64,000 nucleotides of DNA, taken from assembly GCF_014648575.1 (NCBI RefSeq), contig NZ_BMRJ01000001.1, positions 86,714 through 150,713 of the forward strand. The letters run 5' to 3'. The stretch comes from Agromyces mediolanus (GTDB taxonomy: Bacteria; Actinomycetota; Actinomycetes; Actinomycetales; Microbacteriaceae). The notes below the pieces were generated by a model that was not told the origin of the DNA, did no database searches, and saw nothing but the letters and a program-made list of their open reading frames with translations. Position numbers and translations under genes: made by a program. Below are positions 20,351 to 28,241 of the stretch, piece by piece. Positions within the stretch are counted from its first letter, which is position 1. Each line of letters begins with the position of its first letter.

Positions 20351-21253
20351 TCAGTGCCGCAGGGCGGAGCCGAGCCCGCCGAACCCCTCGACCACCACGT
20401 CGGCCAGGAGTCGCGCGTAGCGCCCGTCGGGGTCGAGCTCGGGGTCGAACACCGTCACGGAGGCGCCGATCGCGGCGGGGGCGAGCTCGGCGAGCAGCGC
20501 GGTCAGCGTCGCGACGTCGAGCCCGCCGGGGTCGGGGCTGTCGACCGCCGGCATGACGCTCGGGTCGAGCAGATCGACGTCGAGCTGCAGCCAGTACCCG
20601 GCGCCGGCGGTCGCCAGGATGCGCTCGGCGAGCCGCGACACCGGCCGGGCGAGCGCGTCGGCGGCGGACACGACGAGCCCGAGCGTGCGACGGGCCTCGT
20701 CAGCGTGCTCGTCGTCGTCGCGGTGGCCGAGGTGCACGGTGCGAGCCGCGTCGAAGTACGGGCCGGCGCCGTCGAGGTCGGCGATCGCGGGCCGGTGCAG
20801 TCCGACCGCGGCGGCGAGGTCTTCTCCGGCCACGCTGGCGCACGCCTCGCTGTTTCCGGGATGCCGGAAGTCGGTGTGCCCGTCGAGGTGGACGAGTCCG
20901 GTGCCGCCGCGGCGCGCCAGTGCGAGCCCCGCGCCGAGGAGGATGCTGCAGTCGCCGCCGATGACCAGGGGCGCGTCACCCGCGTCGAGCACCTCGTCGA
21001 GGCGCTGTGCGAGCCGCCGCGAGTGCTCGATCAGGGCGTGCTCGTTGCGCACGTGACCGGCCGCTCGGATCGCGTCGTCGTCGACGTAGGGCTGCGGGCG
21101 GACCTCGCCGGCGTCGCGGCCGCCGGCTGCGACGAGGCGATCGACGAGCCCCGCCTCGCGCAGCGCGGCGGGCGCCCGCCACGCCCCGGGCATCGCCCCC
21201 GGCCGCGGCGGACGGAGGCCGAGACTGCTCGGGGCTGCGACGAGGGCGATCAT
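20351..21253 (-). CDS. Arginase-fold hydrolase (ureohydrolase family)
   Basis: 300 residues. Metal-binding motifs of the arginase/agmatinase/formiminoglutamase fold are visible: GGDCS (101-102), HLDGHTDF (Asp124, His126, Asp128) and LDVDLLDP (two further Asp). The usual ligand histidine of GGDHS is Cys102 here, which is unusual compared with textbook arginases, although the other ligands are intact. Substrate could be arginine, agmatine or formiminoglutamate; the hut genes in the window make the last thinkable but are 10 kb away. The start at 21253 is chosen on the protein alignment, as no strong ribosome site is visible. Confidence 0.85.
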   Translation of the reverse strand: MIALVAAPSSLGLRPPRPGAMPGAWRAPAALREAGLVDRLVAAGGRDAGEVRPQPYVDDDAIRAAGHVRNEHALIEHSRRLAQRLDEVLDAGDAPLVIGGDCSILLGAGLALARRGGTGLVHLDGHTDFRHPGNSEACASVAGEDLAAAVGLHRPAIADLDGAGPYFDAARTVHLGHRDDDEHADEARRTLGLVVSAADALARPVSRLAERILATAGAGYWLQLDVDLLDPSVMPAVDSPDPGGLDVATLTALLAELAPAAIGASVTVFDPELDPDGRYARLLADVVVEGFGGLGSALRH

Positions 21254-21287
21254 GCGCCCAGCGTGCCATCCGCGTCCGACACGGCGG

Positions 21288-21431
21288 CTACGGGCGGTAC
21301 TCCTCGCGCCGCGCGGAGTCGGGGACCTCGGGTCGGGCCGGCGGCAGCCCGCCGAGCCCGTCGAGCGCGGCGGCCAGGCTCGCGAACAGGGCGCGGACGA
21401 CCCGCCGGAATCCCGAACCCCGCCTCGCCAT
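21288..21431 (-). CDS. 47-residue hypothetical protein with strong ribosome site
   Basis: Small leftward frame starting ATG at 21431 directly after GGAGGTGGGG, one of the best Shine-Dalgarno sequences in the window. Product is basic at the N-terminus (MARRGSGFRRVVRALF) with an Ala/Leu-rich middle and a Pro-rich polar end. Lies between the histidine kinase gene and the arginase-fold gene on the same strand. No family recognised; the ribosome site is the main reason to keep it. Confidence 0.55.
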   Translation of the reverse strand: MARRGSGFRRVVRALFASLAAALDGLGGLPPARPEVPDSARREEYRP

Positions 21432-21479
21432 CGCCCCACCTCCAGGTGGGTCGAACCTAGCGGACGAGGTGCTCGACGT

Positions 21480-22589
21480 CTACGAACCGGGCGGCGAGCT
21501 GACCGCGGCCGGCAGCCGCACGCTCACCCGCAGGCCGCCGCGCGGGCCGGGCTCGACGACGAGCACGCCGTCGTGCGCGCTCACGATGCTCTGCACGATC
21601 GCGAGCCCGAGTCCCACCCCGGCGTGATCGCCGCGGATCCGCTCCGCGCCGCGCTGGAAGGGCTCGGTCAGCGTCGCGACGACGTGGGGCGCGAGCGCGG
21701 GCCCGGTGTTCTCGACGACGAGCACGGCACGGCCCGGCGCCGCGACCGTCGTGAGCGTGACCTCGCCGCCCTCGGGCAGGTTGTGCACGATCGCGTTGTG
21801 CACGAGGTTCGTGGTGAGCTGCAGCAGCAGGGCGGGCGAGCCGAGGGCGGCGACGACCTCGCCGGATGCCTCGACGGCGACCCCCCGCCGCTCGGCCAGC
21901 GGCAGCAGCGTCTCGACCGACTCCTCGGCGAGCAGCGAGAGGTCGACCGGCTCGCGGTGGAACGCCCGCCGGTCGGCCCGGCTGAGCAGCAGCAGCGCCT
22001 CGGTGAGCTCGATCGCCCGGCCGTTCACGAGCCGGAGCCGTTCGACGAGCGCCTGGTCGGAGCGGGGATCGTCGCGGGCGACCTCGAGCATCGTCTGCGT
22101 GATCGCGAGCGGCGTGCGCAGCTCGTGCGAGGCGTTCGCGGCGAAGCGCTGCTGCTCGGCGATGTGCGCCTCGAGCCGGGCCAGCATCGCGTCGAAGCTG
22201 TCGGCGAGCTCGCGGAACTCGTCGCTCCGGCCCTCCAACTCGATCCGGTGCGAGAGCGAGCCCTCCGCGGTCTTGCGGGTCGCGTTCGTGATGCGGGTGA
22301 GCGGAGCGAGCATCCGGCCGGCGAGGAACCAGCCGCCCAGCAGGCCGAAGCCCAGCAGGAACAGCAGCGCCCAGGCCGCCGCCGGGGTGAAGGCGCGCAC
22401 GAGGTCGTCGCGACCGGGCGTGAAGCCGTCCATCGTCACCGCGGCCTGCGCGGGAACGTAGCGCAGCAGGAACAGCCAGACGACGGCGAGCAGCAGCAGC
22501 ATCGCGAGCAGCAGGAAGCCGGCGTAGCTGAGGGTCAGCTTCCAGCGGACGGAGAGGCCCGGCCGCCTAGCCACCCGCGCCCCCGGCAT
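21480..22589 (-). CDS. Sensor histidine kinase
   Basis: 369 residues. Two membrane helices (about 18-42 and 70-92) flank a very short extracytoplasmic loop of about 28 residues. A HAMP linker runs to about 140, then the dimerisation/phosphoacceptor domain with ASHELRTPL (His155), and the ATPase domain with NLVHNAIVHN, a degenerate G1 (VVVENTGP-type) and GVGLGLAIVQSI. Its start overlaps the response-regulator stop by 23 bases, so the two are coupled. The tiny sensor loop suggests it senses within or near the membrane. Confidence 0.93.
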   Translation of the reverse strand: MPGARVARRPGLSVRWKLTLSYAGFLLLAMLLLLAVVWLFLLRYVPAQAAVTMDGFTPGRDDLVRAFTPAAAWALLFLLGFGLLGGWFLAGRMLAPLTRITNATRKTAEGSLSHRIELEGRSDEFRELADSFDAMLARLEAHIAEQQRFAANASHELRTPLAITQTMLEVARDDPRSDQALVERLRLVNGRAIELTEALLLLSRADRRAFHREPVDLSLLAEESVETLLPLAERRGVAVEASGEVVAALGSPALLLQLTTNLVHNAIVHNLPEGGEVTLTTVAAPGRAVLVVENTGPALAPHVVATLTEPFQRGAERIRGDHAGVGLGLAIVQSIVSAHDGVLVVEPGPRGGLRVSVRLPAAVSSPPGS

Positions 22590-23277
22590 CCGCTCGCTCG
22601 CGGTCCGCGCCGCCCTCGCCGGTGTCGATGCGGTAGCCGACGCCAGGCACCGTGGCGATCACCCAGGGGGTTCCGAGGCGCTTGCGCAGTGCGGACACCG
22701 TGATGCGCACCGCGTTGGTGAACGGGTCGGCGTTCTCGTCCCACGCGCGTTCGAGCAGTTCCTCGGCGCTGATCACGCCGCCCTCGGCGGCGACGAGCAC
22801 CTCGAGCACCGCGAACTGCTTGCGGGTGAGCGCCACGTAGCGGCCGTCCCGGTAGACCTCCCGGCGGAACGGGTCGAGCCGGAGCCCCGCGAGCTCCCGC
22901 ACGGGCGGGCGCACCTGGCTGCGCCGCCGGTCGAGGGCCCGCAAACGCAGCACCAGCTCGCGCAGCTCGAACGGCTTCGTCAGGTAGTCGTCGGCGCCGA
23001 GCTCGAACCCCGAGGCCTTGTCGTCGATGCGATCGGCGGCGGTGAGCATGAGGATCGGCATGCCGACGCCCGAGGCGACGATGCTCGCCGCGACCTCGTC
23101 GCCGCTCGGGCCGGGGATGTCGCGGTCGAGCACGGCGATGTCGTAGCTGTTGATCGACAGCAGCTCGAGGGCGGTGTCGCCGTCGCCGGCCACGTCGGCG
23201 GCGATCGCCTCCCGGCGGAGCCCCGTGCGGATGGCCTCGGCCATCAGGGGTTCGTCCTCGACGATCAGCACGCGCAT
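22567..23277 (-). CDS. OmpR-family response regulator
   Basis: 236 residues. The receiver domain starts at the N-terminus (VLIVEDEP) with phosphoacceptor Asp51 and the switch lysine in LTKPF. The C-terminal winged helix carries ALTRKQFAVLEVL and VRITVSALRKRLG. Paired with the overlapping histidine kinase gene downstream. On the minus strand TACCAT lies seven bases before the ATG, suggesting a leaderless message. The divergent VanZ gene is a plausible target. Confidence 0.94.
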   Translation of the reverse strand: MRVLIVEDEPLMAEAIRTGLRREAIAADVAGDGDTALELLSINSYDIAVLDRDIPGPSGDEVAASIVASGVGMPILMLTAADRIDDKASGFELGADDYLTKPFELRELVLRLRALDRRRSQVRPPVRELAGLRLDPFRREVYRDGRYVALTRKQFAVLEVLVAAEGGVISAEELLERAWDENADPFTNAVRITVSALRKRLGTPWVIATVPGVGYRIDTGEGGADRERADAGGAGG

Positions 23278-23305
23278 GACACCGATGGTACGAGGCGGGC
23301 CGTAT

Positions 23306-23337
23306 CGCCGGCGTATGCGGAACGGCATACGCCGGCG
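23306..23337. promoter_or_regulatory. 13-bp-arm inverted repeat between response regulator and VanZ genes
   Basis: Arms CGCCGGCGTATGC and its exact complement, separated by six bases, in the 87-bp divergent region. Position suggests an operator for the response regulator acting on both promoters; response regulators more often use direct repeats, so another regulator is possible. Confidence 0.65.
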
Positions 23338-23364
23338 CAACACGCCCGCGCGTGGAGTGGGAGC

Positions 23365-23823
23365 ATGACCACCACGACGACGCCCACGGCCCGACGAGGA
23401 GGGGCCGCCCCGGTGCTCGGCGTGCTCTTCGGGGTGTACCTCGTGCTCCTCGTCTGGCTCGTGCTGTGGAAGCTGCAGCTGCCCTGGGAGGCGTTCCAGG
23501 TGCAGCGGAGCCTGAAGCTCGTGCCCTTCGTCGCCGCCGAGGGCTACGGCGCGAGCGCGGTGCGCGAGGTCGCGGGCAACGTCGTCGTCTTCGTGCCGTT
23601 CGGGCTCGGATTCGCGCTGCTGCGGCCGGGGTGGGCCTGGTGGCGCATCGCGTCGCTGGCGGCGGCGGTGAGCGCGAGCCTGGAGCTCGCGCAGTTCGCG
23701 CTCGCGGTCGGCAGCACGGACGCCACGGACGTGATCACGAACACCGCCGGCGCCGCCGCCGGGGTCCTGCTGGCTCGGTCGTTCGGCCGCAACCCCCTTG
23801 CTGAGGCCTCCCGGAGCACGTAG
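23365..23823 (+). CDS. VanZ-family membrane protein
   Basis: 152 residues with about four membrane helices. VanZ hallmarks are the N-terminal helix ending WKLQLPW, the central NVVVFVPFGLGFALL stretch, and DVITNTAGAAAGVLLA at the C-terminus. VanZ proteins affect teicoplanin susceptibility in enterococci, but most chromosomal members have no proven role. GGGAG precedes the ATG. Divergent from the two-component system, which may control it. Confidence 0.88.
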   Translation: MTTTTTPTARRGGAAPVLGVLFGVYLVLLVWLVLWKLQLPWEAFQVQRSLKLVPFVAAEGYGASAVREVAGNVVVFVPFGLGFALLRPGWAWWRIASLAAAVSASLELAQFALAVGSTDATDVITNTAGAAAGVLLARSFGRNPLAEASRST

Positions 23824-23854
23824 ACAGAAGGTGACCGGGGAGGAGGACCCATTC

Positions 23855-24205
23855 ATGACGATCCGGTTGAACGAGACGGCCCTGCGCCACGCCCGCTCGC
23901 TCGTGCGCGACGGTCAGGTGGTGCGCGACGAACGCGACGCCTGGAGCGAGGACGCGCCGAGCGCCGACGAGGAGAACGCCTTCGTCGAGCGCGAGGGATG
24001 GACGGAGTACCGGCACTGGCACCTCGGCGTGGACGACGACGAGAACGACGAGACGAAGGGGGCGTACTCCTTCCCCTACGGCGACTTCCGCCGGGTGCAC
24101 CGCTGCGCGGTCATCTCGCTCGAGAGCCGCGCGGGGCAGTACGACCACGACGACATCCGCGACGCCGCCCGGGCGCTGCTCGAGCTGATCGACGCGGAGG
24201 GCTGA
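23855..24205 (+). CDS. Conserved hypothetical protein
   Basis: 116 residues, strongly acidic, soluble; contains WHLGVDDDENDETKGAYSFP and FRRVHRCAVISLESRAGQ. No catalytic motif recognised. The start at 23855 is supported by GGAGGA. The basic 156-residue gene starts two bases after its stop, so the pair is co-translated. I believe this is a small family common in related actinobacteria, from memory only. Confidence 0.75.
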   Translation: MTIRLNETALRHARSLVRDGQVVRDERDAWSEDAPSADEENAFVEREGWTEYRHWHLGVDDDENDETKGAYSFPYGDFRRVHRCAVISLESRAGQYDHDDIRDAARALLELIDAEG

Positions 24206-24207
24206 GG

Positions 24208-24678
24208 ATGGCGACGGTCACCGAGCGCCGCGACCGGCGGCGCGCGAAGGCGGCGCTCGCGCACGCGAAGTCCGCCGAGAAGGAGGCGAAGCGCCTGGCC
24301 GACGGACTGCCGCCGGGGCGGGCGAAGCAGCGTCTGGAGGCGATCGTGGCGCAGTCCCGGGCGACGCGACGCGCGGCGAAGGCGGACCGCACGCGCGCCC
24401 CGCGTCGGGCGGCGCGGACTGCGGCGCGGGCGACGGCCGGACTGGATGCCTGGTCGCGCCGGGTCGTGCCCTCGACGGCGCGCCGGGGCGCGGCGGCCGA
24501 GCCGGGGGCCGCGATCACGGATGCCGCCGCCGCGGCGAAGCGCCGGGCCGCCCTGCTGAAGCAGCGGCGTAAGCAGGCCGACCGGGTGCGCAAGTGGGCG
24601 AAGAGCGCCGCCGCGCACACGGTCGTGCAGGCCGTCACGACGCCGGAGGAGCCTGCGCCGCGGAAGCGTCGGAGGTAG
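24208..24678 (+). CDS. Basic Ala/Arg/Lys-rich protein
   Basis: 156 residues, extremely rich in Arg, Lys and Ala, with a predicted helical N-terminus (RRAKAALAHAKSAEKEAKRL) and a basic tail PRKRRR. Looks like a nucleic-acid-binding or histone-like low-complexity protein, but no conserved domain is evident. Directly follows the acidic hypothetical protein gene; an acidic/basic pair in one operon could interact. Confidence 0.7.
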   Translation: MATVTERRDRRRAKAALAHAKSAEKEAKRLADGLPPGRAKQRLEAIVAQSRATRRAAKADRTRAPRRAARTAARATAGLDAWSRRVVPSTARRGAAAEPGAAITDAAAAAKRRAALLKQRRKQADRVRKWAKSAAAHTVVQAVTTPEEPAPRKRRR

Positions 24679-24706
24679 TCGGCCGCGGATCGGCGGCGGA
24701 AGCCGT

Positions 24707-25300
24707 TCAGCCGATCGCGCCGGGTGAACCGGGAGAGCCGGGCGAACCCCAGAGCCGGGCGAGCAGCGCGGGCATGTGCTCGGCGGCGACGCGAGCCCGG
24801 CCGGGTTCGGCGAGCGCGTAGCGGTCGAGGGCGTCGAGCAGCCCCTGCGTCGCGGCGAGCAGCAGTTGCGGTTCGTCCGGGACGGTCACGAGTTCGAGCC
24901 GTCGGGCGTCCGCGACGACCTCGGCGGTCCAGGGGTCGGGCTCCGACCCTCCGCTCGCGGAGGAGAGCAGGGAGCGGTCGTCGGGATGCGCGGCCAGATG
25001 GCCGAGGAGGCGTTCATTCGCCGCAGCGAGCTCGCGCCAGAACGCGCCTGCCTCGGGCTGCGGGAGCCACGGCCCGAGTGCTGCGGCGATGCGGGCCGAG
25101 GCATCCGCGACGACCGCGTCGTAGAGGTCCGCCTTGCCATCGAAGTAGTGGTAGGCGGACGCCTTCGAGATGCCGGCATCGGCGATGATGCGGTTGTACG
25201 AGGCGCCGTCGTGCCCGTCGCGCGCGAAGTGGGCGCGGGCCACGCCGAGGATGCGGGCCTGATCGGCCGGGGCGAGTCGCTGGAATCTCGGCAGCGGCAT
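24707..25300 (-). CDS. TetR-family regulator
   Basis: 197 residues. The N-terminal helix-turn-helix (ARILGVARAHFARDGHDGASYNRI, then GISKASAYHYFDGKADLYDAV) is typical. The C-terminal half is a variable ligand domain and ends in a short GSPGSPGSPG repeat. Its ATG overlaps the stop of the upstream membrane-protein gene (ATGA), so it probably represses their common promoter through the palindrome at 25803-25832. Confidence 0.92.
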   Translation of the reverse strand: MPLPRFQRLAPADQARILGVARAHFARDGHDGASYNRIIADAGISKASAYHYFDGKADLYDAVVADASARIAAALGPWLPQPEAGAFWRELAAANERLLGHLAAHPDDRSLLSSASGGSEPDPWTAEVVADARRLELVTVPDEPQLLLAATQGLLDALDRYALAEPGRARVAAEHMPALLARLWGSPGSPGSPGAIG

Positions 25301-25794
25301 CAGCGCAGCCGCCGGGAGATCGAGAGCGTGAGCACCCACTGAGCCAACCACAGCAGGATGGCGAGCGCACCCCCGGCCTGTCCTGCCTCGCCGGGCAGCA
25401 GCGAGACGATCTGGAGCGCGCACCAGCCGTAGCCGAGCAGGCGCCACCAGCGCAGCGCCGCGGTGCCGGTGCGTGGGGCGACGGCGGCGGCCACCCGATG
25501 GATGATGAAGAAGTCCTCGACGAAGTTCGCCGGGATCGCGAACATCCACCAGACGGATGCCCCGGAGCCGGCGCCCGCCCGGCGGACGAGCCGCTGCAGC
25601 GTGAGGCAGTAGAGCGCGACGAGCGCGAGGAAGCCCCCGATGATCGCCGCGTTCCCGGGGAAGGGGACGACGGCGATCTCGCCGATCAGGCCGGGCCCCC
25701 AGCCGGGCACCCAGAGCGGCGCGCTGAGCAGCACCACGACGAGGGCGGTGCCGAGGACGCGGATGATGAGGTGCAGGAGCGCCGTGCGGGTCAT
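25300..25794 (-). CDS. Membrane protein co-transcribed with TetR regulator
   Basis: 164 residues with about four to five membrane helices; contains WWMFAIPANFVEDFFIIHRVA and a final WLAQWVLTLSISRRLR. Family not certain. First gene of a two-gene operon with the TetR regulator, so likely the regulated effector, perhaps for a membrane-active compound. Start 25794 is the first ATG after the palindromic operator. Confidence 0.8.
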   Translation of the reverse strand: MTRTALLHLIIRVLGTALVVVLLSAPLWVPGWGPGLIGEIAVVPFPGNAAIIGGFLALVALYCLTLQRLVRRAGAGSGASVWWMFAIPANFVEDFFIIHRVAAAVAPRTGTAALRWWRLLGYGWCALQIVSLLPGEAGQAGGALAILLWLAQWVLTLSISRRLR

Positions 25795-25802
25795 GGGCCA
25801 AA

Positions 25803-25832
25803 GTGTACTAACAGTATGTACCGGTAGTACAC
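25803..25832 (-). promoter_or_regulatory. Putative TetR operator with promoter
   Basis: Inverted arms GTGTACTA (25803-25810) and TAGTACAC (25825-25832) with a 14-base spacer, starting nine bases before the membrane-protein ATG. On the minus strand TACTGT inside the spacer could be the -10. Size and position fit autorepression by the TetR protein of this operon. Confidence 0.65.
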
Positions 25833-25901
25833 CATCGCTCGGGATCTGCCAGGAGTAGCCTCGGACGCGCGGGCGGGGGCCCGCGGGGAGGAGTGCCGCT
25901 G

Positions 25902-26339
25902 ATGGCGAAGGACGAGGCATCCGGACTGAGCGCCGAGGAGCGCGCGGCGGTCAAGCAGCGTGCGAAGGAGCTGCGCGAGCAGGAGAAGGCGGGCAAGAGC
26001 CGCGCCGCCGGCGAGGCGGCGGTGCGCGAGGCGATCGCCGCGCTCGAGCCCGAGGACCGGGAGCTGGCCGAGGGGCTCGACCGTGTCGTGCACGAGGTCG
26101 CGCCGGAGCTCGTGCCGAAGACGTACTACGGCATGCCCGGCTACGCGAACGGCGAGGGCAAGATCGTCGTCTTCCTGCAGCCGGCGAAGAAGTTCAAGAC
26201 CCGCTACGCGACGATCGGCTTCGAGGATCGGGCGAAGCTCGACGACGGCGACGTCTGGCCCGTCGGCTTCGCGGTCCGCGCGTGGACGGACGCCGTCGAG
26301 CGCGAGGTCACCGAGCTCGTCCGCCGCGCCGTCGGCTGA
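25902..26339 (+). CDS. DUF1801-type protein
   Basis: 145 residues. A charged helical N-terminus (to about 45) is followed by a YdhG/DUF1801-type domain with VPKTYYGMPGYANGEGKIVVFLQ and FKTRYATIGFEDRAKLDDG. Function of the family is not established; some members are called iron chaperone-like. ATG at 25902 is favoured over the in-frame ATG three codons earlier because GGGGAGGAG is better placed. Confidence 0.85.
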   Translation: MAKDEASGLSAEERAAVKQRAKELREQEKAGKSRAAGEAAVREAIAALEPEDRELAEGLDRVVHEVAPELVPKTYYGMPGYANGEGKIVVFLQPAKKFKTRYATIGFEDRAKLDDGDVWPVGFAVRAWTDAVEREVTELVRRAVG

Positions 26340-26415
26340 CCGGCCGTCCGGGTACGGCCCGGGGCTGACCTCGCGAGCTCGCGCAGTCGGCCGGCTCGCG
26401 GCCGCGGCATCCGTC

Positions 26416-26459
26416 GTTCGCGCGACTCCGCCTGGTGGAGTCGCACGAATCGCGCGAAC
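26416..26459. terminator. Nested inverted repeat between convergent genes
   Basis: Outer arms GTTCGCGCGA / TCGCGCGAAC and inner arms GCGACTCC / GGAGTCGC form a long imperfect hairpin between the DUF1801 gene and the NCS1 gene, which converge here. Probably a bidirectional terminator; no T-run. Confidence 0.6.
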
Positions 26460-26513
26460 AGCCCCCGGGGAGGGACCGTTCGCGCGACGTCGTGACGGCG
26501 GATGCTCGGGCGT

Positions 26514-28106
26514 CTAGCCCGCGGCCGTGAGCGCGGCGTGCTCGCGCCGGCTCGCCTGCAGGTACGCCGTGCTCAGCACACCGCACGCGGCGCAGATCGG
26601 CGGCTGCCCCTCGGCGCTGGGGTCGCGGTCCATCTCGACGGCGACGTAGCTGTGGTCGCAGACGTGGCAGCGCACGCGCGCCTCCCAGGGGTCGTCGACC
26701 TCGCTGCGGGGGTCGTGCGCCCGGCGAAGCAGCGCGCCGCGACCGGTGCGGTCGACGACGGCGGCGAGCACGACCGCGAGCACGAGCGTGATGGGCGTCG
26801 ACCACGCGGCGCCGAAGGCCCCGCCGAACTGGTACAGCAGGATGCCGAGCAGCGAGGTCGCGACCCAGACGGCGCCGTTCCAGGTGAAGCGGCGGACGCG
26901 CCCGGCGCGGAACTCCTCGATGTCGCGCGTGTTCCAGGTGCGCACGAGGTGCACGAGCGCCACGCCGACCCACGAGGCGATGAAGGCGCCCTGCCAAGCG
27001 AGGGCGACGAGCAGGTAGCTGACGACGTCGGTGAGCATGAACACGTAGGTGATCGCGCCGCAGAACAGCACCGCGACGACGCGCGGCACGCGCACCCGGA
27101 ACAGCCGGAAGACGAGCGCCTCCATGTTCGTCGAGGCGACGTAGAAGTTCGCCGTGTTGATGCGCGCCTGGGTCACCCAGACGAGGAAGAGCCCCCAGCC
27201 GCCGAGCAGGCTCACCATGGTGTTGCCGACGAGCTCGGAGGAGACGGCGCCGTCGAGGCCCGCGCTGTAGGCGATGAAGATGCCGATGAGGCCGTTCGCC
27301 AGGTACACGAAGGCGTAGAAGACCGGGCCGAACACGGCGATGCCGTTCGAGCGCGCCTGCTCGGGCTTGCCGAAGCGGGCGAAGTCGACGGTGAACATCA
27401 TGAGCACGAGCACGCCGAGGTAGACGAAGAAGGCGTACAGCCAGCCCGGGGCGGCGAAGTCCGCGCCCTCCTGCGGCGGGTGCGCGAGCCAGCCCGAGGA
27501 GTCGTTGCGCATGGCGAGCATGACGACGACGACCATGAGGCCGATCCAGTAGACGGGCAGCAGGATGGCGTTGTACTTGTCCATCCAGCGGCGGATGCCG
27601 CCCATCACGAGCGGCAGGTTGATCGCGACCGCGATGGCGCTCCAGAGCGCGAGCGAGAGCTGCGGGAACGCGACGTGGAAGGCGTTCGCGATCATCGAGG
27701 ACTCGAACACCGCGTAGTAGATGGCCGTGGCGGCGAGCACGAGGGCGCCGAGCAGCGAGCCGGAGGTGCCGAAGATGCGCTGCGACATGAGGGCGACGGT
27801 GAGGCCCGTGCGCGCGGCGTAGCGGCTGAACGCGTAGCCGAGTGCGCCGAAGGCGGCGCAGGCCAGCACGATGCCGATGAGCGCATCGGTCGTGCCGACC
27901 GTCGCCGCGAGCGTGGCGGCGGTCACGAGGTAGAACATGCCGCTCACGAGGGCGTAGAAGGACATCGCGAGGGATGGCCGGGGCATCCGCCAGGAGAGCG
28001 GCACGACGTGGGTCGTGTAGTCCTCGGTGGCAGCCTCCTTGACGACCTTGGGGTCGTCGTGGTGCTGCACGTCGAGCGGGGCGAGAGCAGGGAGTTGAGT
28101 CGTCAT
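26514..28106 (-). CDS. NCS1-family nucleobase/ureide permease with C-terminal zinc-ribbon tail
   Basis: 530 residues, about twelve membrane helices between residues 45 and 470, in the purine-cytosine permease family (N-terminal DYTTHVVPLSWRMPR, then GMFYLVTAA). Substrates of the family include cytosine, uracil, allantoin and hydantoins. Unusually, a cytoplasmic tail after the last helix carries CHVC (Cys480, Cys483) and CAAC (Cys505, Cys508), a zinc-ribbon-like pair. Divergent from the RidA-GntR genes, with two GntR-like operators between them. Confidence 0.9.
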   Translation of the reverse strand: MTTQLPALAPLDVQHHDDPKVVKEAATEDYTTHVVPLSWRMPRPSLAMSFYALVSGMFYLVTAATLAATVGTTDALIGIVLACAAFGALGYAFSRYAARTGLTVALMSQRIFGTSGSLLGALVLAATAIYYAVFESSMIANAFHVAFPQLSLALWSAIAVAINLPLVMGGIRRWMDKYNAILLPVYWIGLMVVVVMLAMRNDSSGWLAHPPQEGADFAAPGWLYAFFVYLGVLVLMMFTVDFARFGKPEQARSNGIAVFGPVFYAFVYLANGLIGIFIAYSAGLDGAVSSELVGNTMVSLLGGWGLFLVWVTQARINTANFYVASTNMEALVFRLFRVRVPRVVAVLFCGAITYVFMLTDVVSYLLVALAWQGAFIASWVGVALVHLVRTWNTRDIEEFRAGRVRRFTWNGAVWVATSLLGILLYQFGGAFGAAWSTPITLVLAVVLAAVVDRTGRGALLRRAHDPRSEVDDPWEARVRCHVCDHSYVAVEMDRDPSAEGQPPICAACGVLSTAYLQASRREHAALTAAG

Positions 28107-28133
28107 CGAGCTCCTCCGGACGTCGGGGTCTGA

Positions 28134-28144
28134 TGGTCAGACCA
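28134..28144. promoter_or_regulatory. GntR/FadR-type operator 1
   Basis: TGGTCAGACCA, the TGGT-n-ACCA class of palindrome bound by FadR-subfamily GntR proteins. Its centre is exactly 40 bases (about four helix turns) from operator 2. Located 28 bases upstream of the NCS1 start. Confidence 0.75.
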
Positions 28145-28173
28145 GTTGGGGGATCGGAACTAGTATGGTCTGA

Positions 28174-28184
28174 TGGTCGGACCA
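28174..28184. promoter_or_regulatory. GntR/FadR-type operator 2
   Basis: TGGTCGGACCA, second copy of the operator, both copies preceded by TCTGA and followed by GT. The two sites on the same face of the helix could allow cooperative binding by the GntR regulator encoded downstream, controlling both directions. Confidence 0.75.
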
Positions 28185-28241
28185 GTGCAATACTGATCCG
28201 CGCAGCGCCGGGAATCCGGCGAAACCGGACAAGGAGGTCAC

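Noticed and set aside
24010-24680. Leftward frames opposite the acidic and basic small genes
   Set aside because: The rightward genes have good ribosome sites and coupled spacing; the leftward frames have neither.
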